Source of the DNA: an uncultured Bacteroidales bacterium
GTDB taxonomy: Bacteria; Bacteroidota; Bacteroidia; Bacteroidales; Bacteroidaceae
Reading direction: 5' to 3'
Assembly: GCA_937901185.1 (NCBI GenBank)
Contig: CALCHR010000056.1
Location: 1 to 27,779 of the forward strand
DNA length: 27,779 nt
Below are positions 8,366-14,769 of the stretch, piece by piece. Under the pieces are notes generated by a model, which had not been told where the DNA came from, made no database searches, and saw nothing but the letters and a program-made list of their open reading frames with translations. The translations under genes were made by a program, and so were the position numbers. How positions within the stretch are numbered: the stretch's first letter is position 1; each line of letters begins with the position of its first letter.

Positions 8366-8803
8366 TTAATTAATAAGTTCGACTTCCCAGTCTTTGTCGA
8401 GGCAGATTACTTTATAGGCAGTAAGATCTACAGCACATACAAAGTTTGAGAAAATGCCACTCACAAAGCACTGAGATGGTAGGAAGTCAATCATAAGATA
8501 TTCATTACCCTTACGCTTAAACTTATCTCCTGGAGTAAGCTCGCCTGCCTTAGTAGGATTACCACTACACAGGATATCAGGATCATGAAGCGTGAAGTAT
8601 TTCTCAATATCATCATACAGCTGTCGAGCTTTAAGTTTTAATTTCTCAAGCTGATGTTCTGCTCCTGTGTAAGTACCTCGATAAGTCTCGCCACCTTCAT
8701 GCGACCAAGTCTCACCAAGTACCAACTGGTTATCTTCGATATATCCGTAGTAGCCATAGCCATACGGATCTTTGCCGCCTCTGAAAGTATGTGTGATTGC
8801 CAT
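8366..8803 (-). CDS. Unknown phage protein (145 aa)
   Basis: Not recognised. The N-terminus is Gly/Tyr-rich (RGGKDPYGYGYYGYIEDN). A helix with Lys and Leu follows (LEKLKLKARQLYDDIEKYF). The C-terminal half reads like a small beta-barrel or SH3-like fold (PGDKFKRKGNEYLMIDF). The reading frame extends 32 codons upstream, but the start is placed at the ATG of MAITHTF because AAGGAGG lies 8 bases before it and because this avoids overlap with the next gene. It is the last gene of its unit. Confidence 0.78.
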   Translation of the reverse strand: MAITHTFRGGKDPYGYGYYGYIEDNQLVLGETWSHEGGETYRGTYTGAEHQLEKLKLKARQLYDDIEKYFTLHDPDILCSGNPTKAGELTPGDKFKRKGNEYLMIDFLPSQCFVSGIFSNFVCAVDLTAYKVICLDKDWEVELIN

Positions 8804-8825
8804 AGTATGTTCCTCCTTATTATAG

Positions 8826-8999
8826 CTATTCATAAAACTCTTTAAGCACTTGCATCTTATGAACAAGCTCCGAATGCGGGCACTTGAGTAGCTCCTCAAA
8901 TCCGGGTGTACTTACACCTAAATCAGCTTTTGCTAAAACCTTGGCATAAGCTGCTATAGCATTACCAAGTTCTTTCTTAAGCTCTTCTGTAATTATCAT
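8826..8999 (-). CDS. Small helical protein (57 aa)
   Basis: Two helices are suggested (EELKKELGNAIAAYAKVLAK and a Leu/Lys/Glu C-terminal helix, MQVLKEFYE). An ATG 12 bases further upstream is also open, but GGAGGGGG lies between the two ATGs, correctly placed only for the second (MIITEE), so I start there. The stop is TAG, the only one I found in the window, followed one codon later by an in-frame TAA. Function unknown. Confidence 0.72.
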   Translation of the reverse strand: MIITEELKKELGNAIAAYAKVLAKADLGVSTPGFEELLKCPHSELVHKMQVLKEFYE

Positions 9000-9010
9000 A
9001 GCCCCCTCCA

Positions 9011-9262
9011 TTAATCTATATCAAGTACTCGCTTAATCTCTCGTACCTTATCCGCACTACCTGCAAGCTTACCACAAGTGAAGCCATGAAGGATGGCGCA
9101 CATAATAATCTGCTTCTGATCCAGTGAGTAATCCTCAAGACTACAAGTAAATTCCTGCATTACTGGGGTAAGCTTTCCATAATGTCCGAAACAGTTCTGT
9201 CTATAGATATATCCATTCTCATACTTATACCAAGTATCACAATACATGAATTCAAAGCTCAT
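9011..9262 (-). CDS. Unknown phage protein (83 aa)
   Basis: Not recognised. It is aromatic-rich at the N-terminus (FEFMYCDTWYKYENGYIYRQ) and helical in the second half. Four cysteines are scattered without CxxC spacing. AGGAGG lies 9 bases before the ATG, which overlaps the upstream stop as ATGA, so the gene is coupled to 9259-9561. Confidence 0.74.
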   Translation of the reverse strand: MSFEFMYCDTWYKYENGYIYRQNCFGHYGKLTPVMQEFTCSLEDYSLDQKQIIMCAILHGFTCGKLAGSADKVREIKRVLDID

Positions 9263-9561
9263 ACTTCAGTACCTCCTGCATGGATACCCAAGGAGTTAGT
9301 CTCTGTCCAGGTGAAGCATCTTACGAAGTTATCACCATAGCTGGTGAGGGTGTCGCCAGTAAAAAATCCAAGAGTGTATGTATATGTCTCAGAGAACTCT
9401 TCGAATTCTTCATACAAGATATCACACATCTCCGGAGTAATATAATCTCCATAGACTGAGAGATCCAGCTTGTAGTAATTTTTATTATAAGTAGACTTAT
9501 CCTTAAGATGAGTCATGGCTCTTTGGTCGAGCTCAAATGAAAAAGTCATATAGTTTGACAT
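9259..9561 (-). CDS. Unknown phage protein (100 aa)
   Basis: It begins MSNYMTFSFELDQ, a beta strand, followed by a charged stretch, an acidic helix (EMCDILYEEFEEFSETY) and more strands (TYTLGFFTGDTL, VRCFTWTET). This gives an alpha/beta layout common in phage single-domain proteins of unknown role. AAGGAG lies 9 bases before the ATG. The stop overlaps the next start. Confidence 0.75.
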   Translation of the reverse strand: MSNYMTFSFELDQRAMTHLKDKSTYNKNYYKLDLSVYGDYITPEMCDILYEEFEEFSETYTYTLGFFTGDTLTSYGDNFVRCFTWTETNSLGIHAGGTEV

Positions 9562-9573
9562 CTTTAGTTCTCC

Positions 9574-9840
9574 TTACATATCCCAGTATTCTTCACATTC
9601 TGCTTTAGTTAAGAAACCCCATACTGCTCTACCAATATAATCCGGGCAACCGTAAGTATGTAGAACAGCAGTTATACCATTATCGAGAGTAGCTATAGCT
9701 TCTTTTCCTTTTGCAGTCTGTTTAATACTTACTTCTTTAATAAGCGCAAATGTTATATTAGTATTATACGACTTTTGATACCAACAAGGTTGGCCAATCA
9801 ACGAGGATTGCTCTGTAAGTTTATTAGTCCAGTAGCTCAT
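9574..9840 (-). CDS. Unknown phage protein, probably a small beta-barrel (88 aa)
   Basis: The sequence is strand-rich with regular turns (FALIKEVSIKQTAKGKEAIA, TAVLHTYGCPDYIG) and ends in an acidic helix (KAECEEYWDM). The pattern suits an SH3-like or OB-like fold, but no family is recognised. AAGGAG lies 8 bases before the ATG. One base separates it from the stop of the 59-residue gene upstream. Confidence 0.74.
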   Translation of the reverse strand: MSYWTNKLTEQSSLIGQPCWYQKSYNTNITFALIKEVSIKQTAKGKEAIATLDNGITAVLHTYGCPDYIGRAVWGFLTKAECEEYWDM

Positions 9841-9841
9841 A

Positions 9842-10021
9842 TTAGTTCTCCTTAACTAGCATAGTAGCCAGCCGTATTGTTTCATTAGTCTTATATTCCT
9901 TAGCGTGCTCCAGCGTATCTACTACTACGAAGTGTTCTTTACCGGAATAAGTATCCTTGTCTATAAGAATAACTACCTGCTTCTTTACGAAACCATCCTT
10001 AAGCATCTGCTTAGTATCCAT
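9842..10021 (-). CDS. Tiny beta-beta-alpha-type protein (59 aa)
   Basis: Found by translating the gap. It begins MDTKQMLKDGFVKKQVVIL. Two strands (VVILIDKD, EHFVVVDT) are followed by a helix (LEHAKEYKTNETIRLATMLV), the same general layout as other tiny proteins in this window. AAGGA lies about 9 bases before the ATG. The gene fills the space between its neighbours exactly (2 and 1 bases apart), which supports it. Function unknown. Confidence 0.74.
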   Translation of the reverse strand: MDTKQMLKDGFVKKQVVILIDKDTYSGKEHFVVVDTLEHAKEYKTNETIRLATMLVKEN

Positions 10022-10023
10022 AG

Positions 10024-10188
10024 TTAGTTTTCCTTATACTGAATAGTAATAGCTATATCATTACTGCGTCCTTCTGGAGTAGCCTGCCAGCTGATAAGTT
10101 CTACGTAAGGACGCTCTGCTAACCAAGCAGTAAGTCGAGTAGCAGCCGACTCAACAGAACTAGATACGAAGGTTTTAAACTTAATCAT
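10024..10188 (-). CDS. Tiny protein of unknown function (54 aa)
   Basis: Found by translating the gap. It begins MIKFKTFVSSSVESAATRL and ends AITIQYKEN. A strand, a helix, and a C-terminal strand rich in Ile and Thr suggest a small alpha/beta unit. GGAGG lies 7 bases before the ATG, inside the end of the preceding gene, and start and stop overlap as ATGA. The product is unknown, but the coupled position makes it a credible gene. Confidence 0.74.
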   Translation of the reverse strand: MIKFKTFVSSSVESAATRLTAWLAERPYVELISWQATPEGRSNDIAITIQYKEN

Positions 10189-10610
10189 TCTTCGTCCTCC
10201 CAATCTTTAGGATACTTGCGCCAGTACTCTTCTTCATAATAGTCTTTAATGTTATCATCAAAGAATCTATTTACTATAATAAAATAACTCTCGCTATACT
10301 CTACCCAGAAAGTACCGAACATTGCCGGAGCTGCTTTAATAACCTTAGCGATATCAGACTTTGACTTACATGCTTCAAAGCATTTCTTTACGTCCTGAAT
10401 ATGCTTCAGCGGAAGCTTAAGAAGTTCTTCAAGTGTAGGTTCAGGTTTCTCAGGGGGAATCGCGGGAATAGGCTCAGGCTTTTCTCTTAGAGTGATAGAC
10501 AAAGCTTCAGGTTCGATGCCCATGAGTCTCAGGGTATCTGCGAAGTGAAGATCCAGAAGCTCTTTCTTCTCAGGGGTAAGGTCTGCTTTAAAATTGATTT
10601 CGAATTTCAT
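10185..10610 (-). CDS. Unknown phage protein with proline/glutamate linker (141 aa)
   Basis: The N-terminal alpha/beta part (MKFEINFKADLTPEKKELL) is followed by a Pro/Glu-rich linker at about residues 43-63 (PEPIPAIPPEKPEP). A C-terminal helical and aromatic domain ends in a very acidic tail (WRKYPKDWEDEE). The frame is open 19 codons further upstream, but GGAG precedes the ATG of MKFEIN and the earlier ATG lies inside the upstream gene, so I start here. Two domains joined by a flexible linker are seen; the function is not known. Confidence 0.76.
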   Translation of the reverse strand: MKFEINFKADLTPEKKELLDLHFADTLRLMGIEPEALSITLREKPEPIPAIPPEKPEPTLEELLKLPLKHIQDVKKCFEACKSKSDIAKVIKAAPAMFGTFWVEYSESYFIIVNRFFDDNIKDYYEEEYWRKYPKDWEDEE

Positions 10611-10611
10611 A

Positions 10612-10902
10612 TTAGTCTTCTCCAAATCTTTTAGCTTCATCTTTCGTGTAATAGAAGTAGGGATCATGCTCAGGATACTGCTCTACTTCTACTACCTCAA
10701 AATTAGCTTCTGTTATATCGGTTCTGTACCAGCCACTTTCAAGGCAAGTCTGGATATGAGTCTTTGCCTTATCTTCGGTTTCAAAAACAGAGTCCTCAAG
10801 AAACCAGCCATAACTACCGTGGCTTAGGATACTTCCCTTACCTACATAAACAAAGCCAGAGTACTCAGGGTCAGTAAGTTTCAAAACGTATCCGTATCCC
10901 AT
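10612..10902 (-). CDS. Unknown phage protein (96 aa)
   Basis: Strands at the N-terminus (GYGYVLKLTDPE, GFVYVGKGS), an aromatic GWFLED motif, a helix (TEDKAKTHIQTCLESGW), and a further strand (NFEVVEVEQYP) give a beta-beta-alpha-beta layout. The start is the ATG of MGYGYV, 7 bases after GGGAGG and overlapping the upstream stop by one base (TGATG). An ATG six codons earlier lacks such a site. Function unknown. Confidence 0.76.
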   Translation of the reverse strand: MGYGYVLKLTDPEYSGFVYVGKGSILSHGSYGWFLEDSVFETEDKAKTHIQTCLESGWYRTDITEANFEVVEVEQYPEHDPYFYYTKDEAKRFGED

Positions 10903-11189
10903 CACTCTTCCTCCCACCACCAGACATGAACTATTTCATCTTCACTATTACAGTTTCTCCAACGATGCTTATAGCCAGCTTTCTGGAGTTCCTGTGTAAT
11001 AACCTCTCGGTCTTTGATAGTAAGATAGAAGTCTCCAGTGCCTACAATAGCATCTCCTCGACCATGCTCTGCAGCATAATCAATTTCTTTCTGGATCTTG
11101 ATAGCGACCTTCTCTGTGCTAGGCTTAGGCCTGCGGGCTTCTTTCATAATGCTCTTAACGATAGCATAGTTAGTAAATAAATTAGCCAT
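10902..11189 (-). CDS. Unknown phage protein (95 aa)
   Basis: The N-terminal half is helical and basic (VKSIMKEARRPKPSTEKVAI), then a Gly-rich turn (GRGDAIVGTGDFYL) and a C-terminus rich in Trp and Glu (VHVWWWEEE). The basic helix could contact nucleic acid, but no family is recognised. GGGAGG lies 8 bases before the ATG, which overlaps the stop of the zinc-finger gene upstream by one base (TAATG). Confidence 0.75.
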   Translation of the reverse strand: MANLFTNYAIVKSIMKEARRPKPSTEKVAIKIQKEIDYAAEHGRGDAIVGTGDFYLTIKDREVITQELQKAGYKHRWRNCNSEDEIVHVWWWEEE

Positions 11190-11359
11190 TACATAGCCTC
11201 CCGTTTATTACGTGTAAGTGCGCATCTACTACAGACACATACTGTTTTAGGAATAGGACTTTCAAAGTTATGAATTTTCATTTCGTATTTTACACTTCTA
11301 GTATCACCACAGAAGTGGCACTTTAGTTTTCTGTCCTGCCAGTTAGGAATTAGTCTCAT
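11189..11359 (-). CDS. Tiny zinc-finger-like protein (56 aa)
   Basis: Found by translating the gap. It begins MRLIPNWQDRKLKCHFCGD. CHFC (about residues 14-17) and CSRC (about 43-46) form a two-knuckle CxxC...CxxC site with 25 residues between, plus many basic residues (LTRNKREAM at the end). Zinc binding and nucleic-acid contact are inferred from this. Its stop overlaps the next start. GGGAGG lies 11 bases upstream, inside the end of the preceding gene. Confidence 0.75.
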   Translation of the reverse strand: MRLIPNWQDRKLKCHFCGDTRSVKYEMKIHNFESPIPKTVCVCSRCALTRNKREAM

Positions 11360-11365
11360 GATTAA

Positions 11366-11761
11366 TTAGTCCTCCCAGTCCCAGATTTTACCATAGTCAT
11401 CATCCCAGTATTTAGGGTCTCTAAGCTCCTGTCCAAACAAATTATACCACTTACCACACTCACACTGGGTAGCACCTTCATAACCGCAATCAAGGATTAC
11501 TTCCTTACCACAGGAACACTTGCCAACAGCCGGCTCAATATATGTATAAGTACGAGTAGTAAATTCAGCCTCAGTAAGTCTTTCATCTGTAAGGCAAGCT
11601 GTGTAGTTGACTATAGCTTCAGGAGGCATCTCGCTAAACTTAGGTACTCCAGGAGCCACAGCAGGAAAACAGAAACCAGCTTCAGGATCTTCCTTATAAT
11701 GGAACTCGATATAACACTCTGTAATAGTTTCAGGCTTTCTTTCTTTAATAATCTTAATCAT
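11366..11761 (-). CDS. Protein with C-terminal zinc-ribbon (131 aa)
   Basis: The C-terminal half holds CSCG and CECG knuckles (about residues 80-83 and 99-102), a compact zinc ribbon, followed by an aromatic and acidic tail (KIWDWED). The N-terminal half (KERKPETITECYIEFHYKED) is alpha/beta and unassigned. The frame is open 19 codons earlier, but GAGGAGG precedes the ATG of MIKIIK by 9 bases and the longer form would overlap the upstream gene heavily. It overlaps that gene by 8 bases. Confidence 0.78.
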   Translation of the reverse strand: MIKIIKERKPETITECYIEFHYKEDPEAGFCFPAVAPGVPKFSEMPPEAIVNYTACLTDERLTEAEFTTRTYTYIEPAVGKCSCGKEVILDCGYEGATQCECGKWYNLFGQELRDPKYWDDDYGKIWDWED

Positions 11762-11918
11762 TATCAGGTACCTCCTCAACAGATATAATACGATACTCAC
11801 AGTCAACTCCGAGGCCATAGATTTTCTTACACTCTTCTACAGAACTTACTATACAGGACTGTGTATTCCATCTGGGATAACAATACTTATCTCTGTATTC
11901 GAATTCAATCTTAAACAT
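11754..11918 (-). CDS. Tiny protein, first gene of its unit (54 aa)
   Basis: Found by translating the gap. It begins MFKIEFEYRDKYCYPRWN. It contains strand-helix-strand elements (SVEECKKIYGL then EYRIISVEEVP) and four cysteines that are not in CxxC pairs. GGAGGA lies 8 bases before the ATG, which is about 35 bases downstream of the promoter at 11954-11982. It heads a run of thirteen small genes. Function unknown. Confidence 0.74.
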   Translation of the reverse strand: MFKIEFEYRDKYCYPRWNTQSCIVSSVEECKKIYGLGVDCEYRIISVEEVPDND

Positions 11919-11953
11919 ATACTTGCTCCTCCAAGGTTTCTTCTCTTATATAT

Positions 11954-11982
11954 ATTATACCATATTTTTCTTGTTTTGTACA
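11954..11982 (-). promoter_or_regulatory. Sigma-A-type promoter for the 11918-8366 cluster
   Basis: On the minus strand TGTACA (-35) and TATAAT (-10) are 17 bases apart, with TGG directly before the -10. TATAATATATATAA matches the downstream part of other promoters here. The expected start is about 11947. It follows the methyltransferase terminator. Confidence 0.75.
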
Positions 11983-12014
11983 TAGCTTTACTGAGTTGTT
12001 TACGATCTGTTTAC

Positions 12015-12049
12015 AAATAGAAAAGGCCCGGCCAAATAATATGACCGGG
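12015..12049 (-). terminator. Rho-independent terminator after the methyltransferase
   Basis: On the minus strand CCCGGTCA pairs with TGGCCGGG (one G-U pair) across a 7-base loop and is followed by CCTTTTCTATTT. It lies about 42 bases after the stop at 12091. Confidence 0.82.
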
Positions 12050-12090
12050 AGTTTTATTACTTATATCTATCGTACTTCTTCTCAAGCTTA

Positions 12091-13131
12091 TCAAAAAAAT
12101 GAACTAAATAAATCACCACTGCTTATCTGATTACCGCTTAGTACCTGGGAGCGTGCACCTAAGTTTTCTACTGCCTTAGACATAATTAACTTAGCGGTAG
12201 CGAAGTCGAGCCTGCGACGGTACTTACCATCCTTACGTAGGTTTTTAAAGGGCGCCATGAATACATCTTCTGTATGTAGTCTATAATCTGTAAGAAGCTT
12301 ATTACACTCTGCTAAAAAGATGTCTAACTCAATATCCTCGTATAAGCCACTTACTCTAGTTTCTGAGCGAGAAGAAATCTTAATCTTACTAGAATCAATT
12401 ATGTCACCGTGACAAAAATGTATAGAAGGACCATCGTTACTATCTACACACTTAATTCCTACAGTACCAGTGGGATCGTTAATTTTCCAAGTATGTGAAA
12501 GTATTGGCTTGGGAATATACTGGCTAAGCACTTTATATGTACCTAAGAAAGTATTCATTCGATAAAGCTTAAAGTCAGTAGTCTCTTCTGGAGTAAATAA
12601 AGCAAGACAAACCGGACACTTAGTATCATCAAACATTTTACAGGTAAGTGATATTACTGTAGATAGTCGCTCAGTAAATTGTCCGGATACAATAAAGGTT
12701 TCTGGAATAATCGCTGCTACGTAAGAAACATTTTCTAACAGCCGATCTAAGCATAGCTTATATAAGTCATCATAAGAAGTATCCGGATAAGGTAGCTTTT
12801 TTGTAGAAGCTGAAGTCTTACCTAAATAAGGTGGGTTAGTCACTGCTACTGAATATCCAGTGGGAAACTCCATAAGTACATCCTGTTTAATCACAGTACT
12901 TTGTGGATAGTTATTAGCAACAGGTGGATCTATATCATAGCACGCCCAGCTACCACTGAATAAGCCTAAACTATTTAGCATAGCAGGGATGTTATTAGAC
13001 CCAGCAAACGGCTCAAGTATTACACTATCTCGCAGTGCTTCGGGGATCCGGTTTACCCAATCTAAAAACGGGGTTAAAGTAAATGGATTTGTCGTAGTAA
13101 AAAATTGACCGTTAATAATTTTAGAATTCAT
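12091..13131 (-). CDS. N6-adenine DNA methyltransferase (346 aa)
   Basis: It transfers a methyl group from S-adenosylmethionine to adenine N6 in DNA. Motifs by residue: a motif X-like GQFFT at 8-12, motif I (SAM binding) LEPFAGSNNIP at 39-49, an acidic CYDIDP at 64-69 (motif II), and catalytic NPPY at 99-102. The roughly 200 residues that follow have no such motifs and fit a target-recognition domain. This X-I-IV-TRD order is that of gamma-class (TaqI-like) enzymes, and the length is normal for a solitary or type II enzyme. It lies 85 bases after the candidate restriction gene at 13217, under the same promoter. The best ribosome site (AAGGAG) lies unusually far, about 17 bases, before the ATG, so expression may be weak or regulated. 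Confidence 0.88.
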   Translation of the reverse strand: MNSKIINGQFFTTTNPFTLTPFLDWVNRIPEALRDSVILEPFAGSNNIPAMLNSLGLFSGSWACYDIDPPVANNYPQSTVIKQDVLMEFPTGYSVAVTNPPYLGKTSASTKKLPYPDTSYDDLYKLCLDRLLENVSYVAAIIPETFIVSGQFTERLSTVISLTCKMFDDTKCPVCLALFTPEETTDFKLYRMNTFLGTYKVLSQYIPKPILSHTWKINDPTGTVGIKCVDSNDGPSIHFCHGDIIDSSKIKISSRSETRVSGLYEDIELDIFLAECNKLLTDYRLHTEDVFMAPFKNLRKDGKYRRRLDFATAKLIMSKAVENLGARSQVLSGNQISSGDLFSSFF

Positions 13132-13188
13132 ATGTGTATATCTAAAGTCTCCTTAGTTAGTTTCTCAATTAATTTAGCTAATATTTTT

Positions 13189-13207
13189 GGTCACTAAATA
13201 AGGTCAC
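13189..13207. repeat. Two direct GTGACC repeats in the 13132-13216 gap
   Basis: GTGACC occurs twice on the minus strand with a 13-base period, just after the stop of the 13217 gene and ahead of the methyltransferase. Restriction-modification control regions can carry short repeated operators, but six bases twice can also be chance. Confidence 0.35.
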
Positions 13208-13216
13208 GAAAAGTAG

Positions 13217-13918
13217 TTACTGTAACGTATATATCCAACGACAAAACTCTGTAGTAGTCATCGCCATAAAATGATCATTTGCTAACTCATTAAGCAGCTC
13301 CATTTTTGTTTTAGACTTCTTCTTAGTTCTGGTATAATATTCTCCATCAGCCAGTGCAATAAATATAACTTTACTATCGGTAGAAAGTCTTGCATGCTGA
13401 CCGAAAGAAATAAGATCATGCCACTGGTTATTCTGATTACCACCATCTTTACGTGTATGCTTGTGAGAAGCATATATAGTATAACCATTATAAGTAATCT
13501 TAAAATCAATAGACTTTACAAGTGTTCGTGCTATTTCAGGAAGTTCAGGATAAGAGTAGAGCTTGCCCTCATATACATACAAAGCATTTTTACTTTTTGT
13601 ACTTACAAGCTTTTCACATACTGCAGGAGAATACTTAGTGATATATTCTCTACAATAGCGTTCATAACAGGACTGCTGCATAGGGTCTTTTATGAACTCA
13701 CAAGCGAACATACTGCTTCTGTTAATTTCATCTTTCACTTGTTCCTCGGTAAAACCATACCTCTGATACTTTTCAAGCCAAGTGGCAATAGCAGTTTTTT
13801 TCAAGACTCTTTCACGCATATTCTTGTCAAAGTCTTTTCTATACTCAGCCGCATAGTAATCTTCGCAATCAGGAATTGCGTCAATAGTAATAAGGCAGGC
13901 TTTTTCATTAGTACTCAT
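13217..13918 (-). CDS. Candidate type II restriction endonuclease beside the methyltransferase (233 aa)
   Basis: The N-terminal 130 residues are helical with several cysteines. The C-terminal part (about 135-195) reads like a restriction-nuclease core: SIDFK (Asp138), strand YTIYASHKHT, GGNQNNQ at 159-165, then a helix and strand ending in IALADGEYY. GG.Q..Q after a strand is a feature I associate with PD-(D/E)XK restriction enzymes. However, the E-x-K position would be Ser-His-Lys (151-153), so the active site is not canonical. It is the first gene after the promoter at 13958 and directly precedes an adenine methyltransferase, the classic restriction-modification layout. Function is inference from context and motif shape. 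An alternative is an unrelated phage protein. AAGGAG lies 11 bases before the ATG. Confidence 0.5.
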   Translation of the reverse strand: MSTNEKACLITIDAIPDCEDYYAAEYRKDFDKNMRERVLKKTAIATWLEKYQRYGFTEEQVKDEINRSSMFACEFIKDPMQQSCYERYCREYITKYSPAVCEKLVSTKSKNALYVYEGKLYSYPELPEIARTLVKSIDFKITYNGYTIYASHKHTRKDGGNQNNQWHDLISFGQHARLSTDSKVIFIALADGEYYTRTKKKSKTKMELLNELANDHFMAMTTTEFCRWIYTLQ

Positions 13919-13957
13919 TATAAATGCTCCTTAGTATAATATAAATTTTACATATAT

Positions 13958-13963
13958 ATTATA
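13958..13963 (-). promoter_or_regulatory. Promoter -10 for the restriction-modification pair
   Basis: TATAATATATATGTAA on the minus strand matches the -10 and downstream part of the other promoters here. The hexamer 17 bases upstream (GCACAT) is a poor -35, so activity may be low or depend on an activator. About 33 bases of leader precede the ATG. Confidence 0.6.
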
Positions 13964-14018
13964 CTACAAAATCCGACAAAATGTGCTAAGGAACTTATTA
14001 TAATTTGCAAACAAAATG

Positions 14019-14059
14019 TAAATAAAAAAGAGCCTTATCATTTTATTGACAGGGCTCTT
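14019..14059 (-). terminator. Rho-independent terminator after the 14505-14067 pair
   Basis: On the minus strand AAGAGCCCTGTCA pairs with TGATAAGGCTCTT (one mismatch, one G-U) across a 6-base loop and is followed by TTTTATT. It starts 8 bases after the stop at 14067. Confidence 0.83.
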
Positions 14060-14066
14060 AGTTAAT

Positions 14067-14285
14067 TTAGAAAGCTTCTACATTAAGATCAGCATCGAAG
14101 ATCTCTACAATGCTTCCAGAGTAGCTTGGATTCTCGGATACAGTGAGTACCTTGAATCTAGTAGGATACTGACGGAAGCCATCGTGAGAAGTGATCCTGA
14201 AGCACTGACCTTCTTTCATTTCGATCTTAGATTTGAACTCGAGGTTCATGGGCCAGTGGCTGGATTCTACTGTGTAGTAAAACAT
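14067..14285 (-). CDS. Unknown phage protein, beta-rich (72 aa)
   Basis: It begins MFYYTVESSHWPMNLEFKSK. Regular strands (GQCFRITSHDG, TRFKVLTVSE, SIVEIFDAD) suggest a small beta-barrel; no family is recognised. AAAGGAG lies 9 bases before the ATG. Second gene of a two-gene unit, with its own terminator 8 bases after the stop. Confidence 0.75.
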   Translation of the reverse strand: MFYYTVESSHWPMNLEFKSKIEMKEGQCFRITSHDGFRQYPTRFKVLTVSENPSYSGSIVEIFDADLNVEAF

Positions 14286-14313
14286 GGGTTATTCTCCTTT
14301 TATATTTTTATTC

Positions 14314-14505
14314 TTAGACTGTGTTAATAAGTTCGAGCTGCAGGGTATCCTTGCCCGGGGAATACATAGAGGACCACTCTCTAGTGATCTTAGCGAGTGC
14401 GAGAGCCTCGGCAGCCTTATCAGAATCTGCATGCACTACTATAGTCTTATGCAGGGGCTCGCTGCCGTTTACTCTAACTCTGTAAGTATACATCTTTCTT
14501 GTCAT
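14314..14505 (-). CDS. Small beta-beta-alpha-beta protein (63 aa)
   Basis: The pattern YTYRVRVNGSE (strand), KTIVVHADSDKAAEALALAK (strand then Ala-rich helix) and LQLELINTV (strand) is the layout of many tiny phage proteins in which a conserved A.S...A...A helix follows two strands. The function of such proteins is unknown. AAGGAGAG lies about 8 bases before the ATG. It is the first gene after the promoter at 14563. Confidence 0.76.
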   Translation of the reverse strand: MTRKMYTYRVRVNGSEPLHKTIVVHADSDKAAEALALAKITREWSSMYSPGKDTLQLELINTV

Positions 14506-14562
14506 AATCCCTCTCTCCTTTTCTTTTCAGTTATTTTATAGCCTTATACTTTTATACATTAT

Positions 14563-14591
14563 ATTATACAACATATCTTAACCAAATATAA
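14563..14591 (-). promoter_or_regulatory. Promoter for the 14505-14067 pair
   Basis: On the minus strand TATAAT (14568-14563) is preceded by GTTG. The hexamer 17 bases upstream is TTATAT, a weak -35. TATAATATAATG resembles the downstream part of other promoters here. Confidence 0.55.
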
Positions 14592-14599
14592 CCGTTTAA

Positions 14600-14719
14600 T
14601 TAAATATTTTTAGAAGCCCATATTTCGTCTGTATCAAACGTTAGCTCTAGCCCTAGTAAGTTATTATCTTTTGTATTAAGAAGCCACAGGCAAAGAATTT
14701 GGCCAGCCAGAATAGATGT
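14600..14719 (-). pseudogene. Possible gene remnant without a start (39 codons)
   Basis: The 264-base stretch 14506-14769 has no credible full gene. It holds the terminator of the upstream unit, this open frame and a promoter. The frame runs from one stop to the next and reads protein-like (SILAGQILCLWLLNTKDNN ... DEIWASKNI) but has no ATG, GTG or TTG near its beginning and no ribosome site. It may be the 3' end of a deleted gene or simple chance. Confidence 0.22.
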
Positions 14720-14759
14720 TTAAAAGAAAGGTACCTGCAGAATAACTACAAGTACCTTT
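14719..14759 (-). terminator. Rho-independent terminator after the 16535-14770 cluster
   Basis: On the minus strand AAAGGTACTTGTAG pairs over 14 positions (two G-U) with CTGCAGGTACCTTT across a 5-base loop TTATT and is followed by CTTTTAAA. It starts 10 bases after the stop at 14770. Confidence 0.85.
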
Positions 14760-14769
14760 ATGAATGTTA

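Noticed and set aside
8826..8999. Possible TAG reassignment in the phage
   Set aside because: Only one gene ends in TAG and an in-frame TAA follows one codon later, so TAG is rare. However, the long fibre genes contain no in-frame TAG, which recoded phages normally show. The standard code fits.
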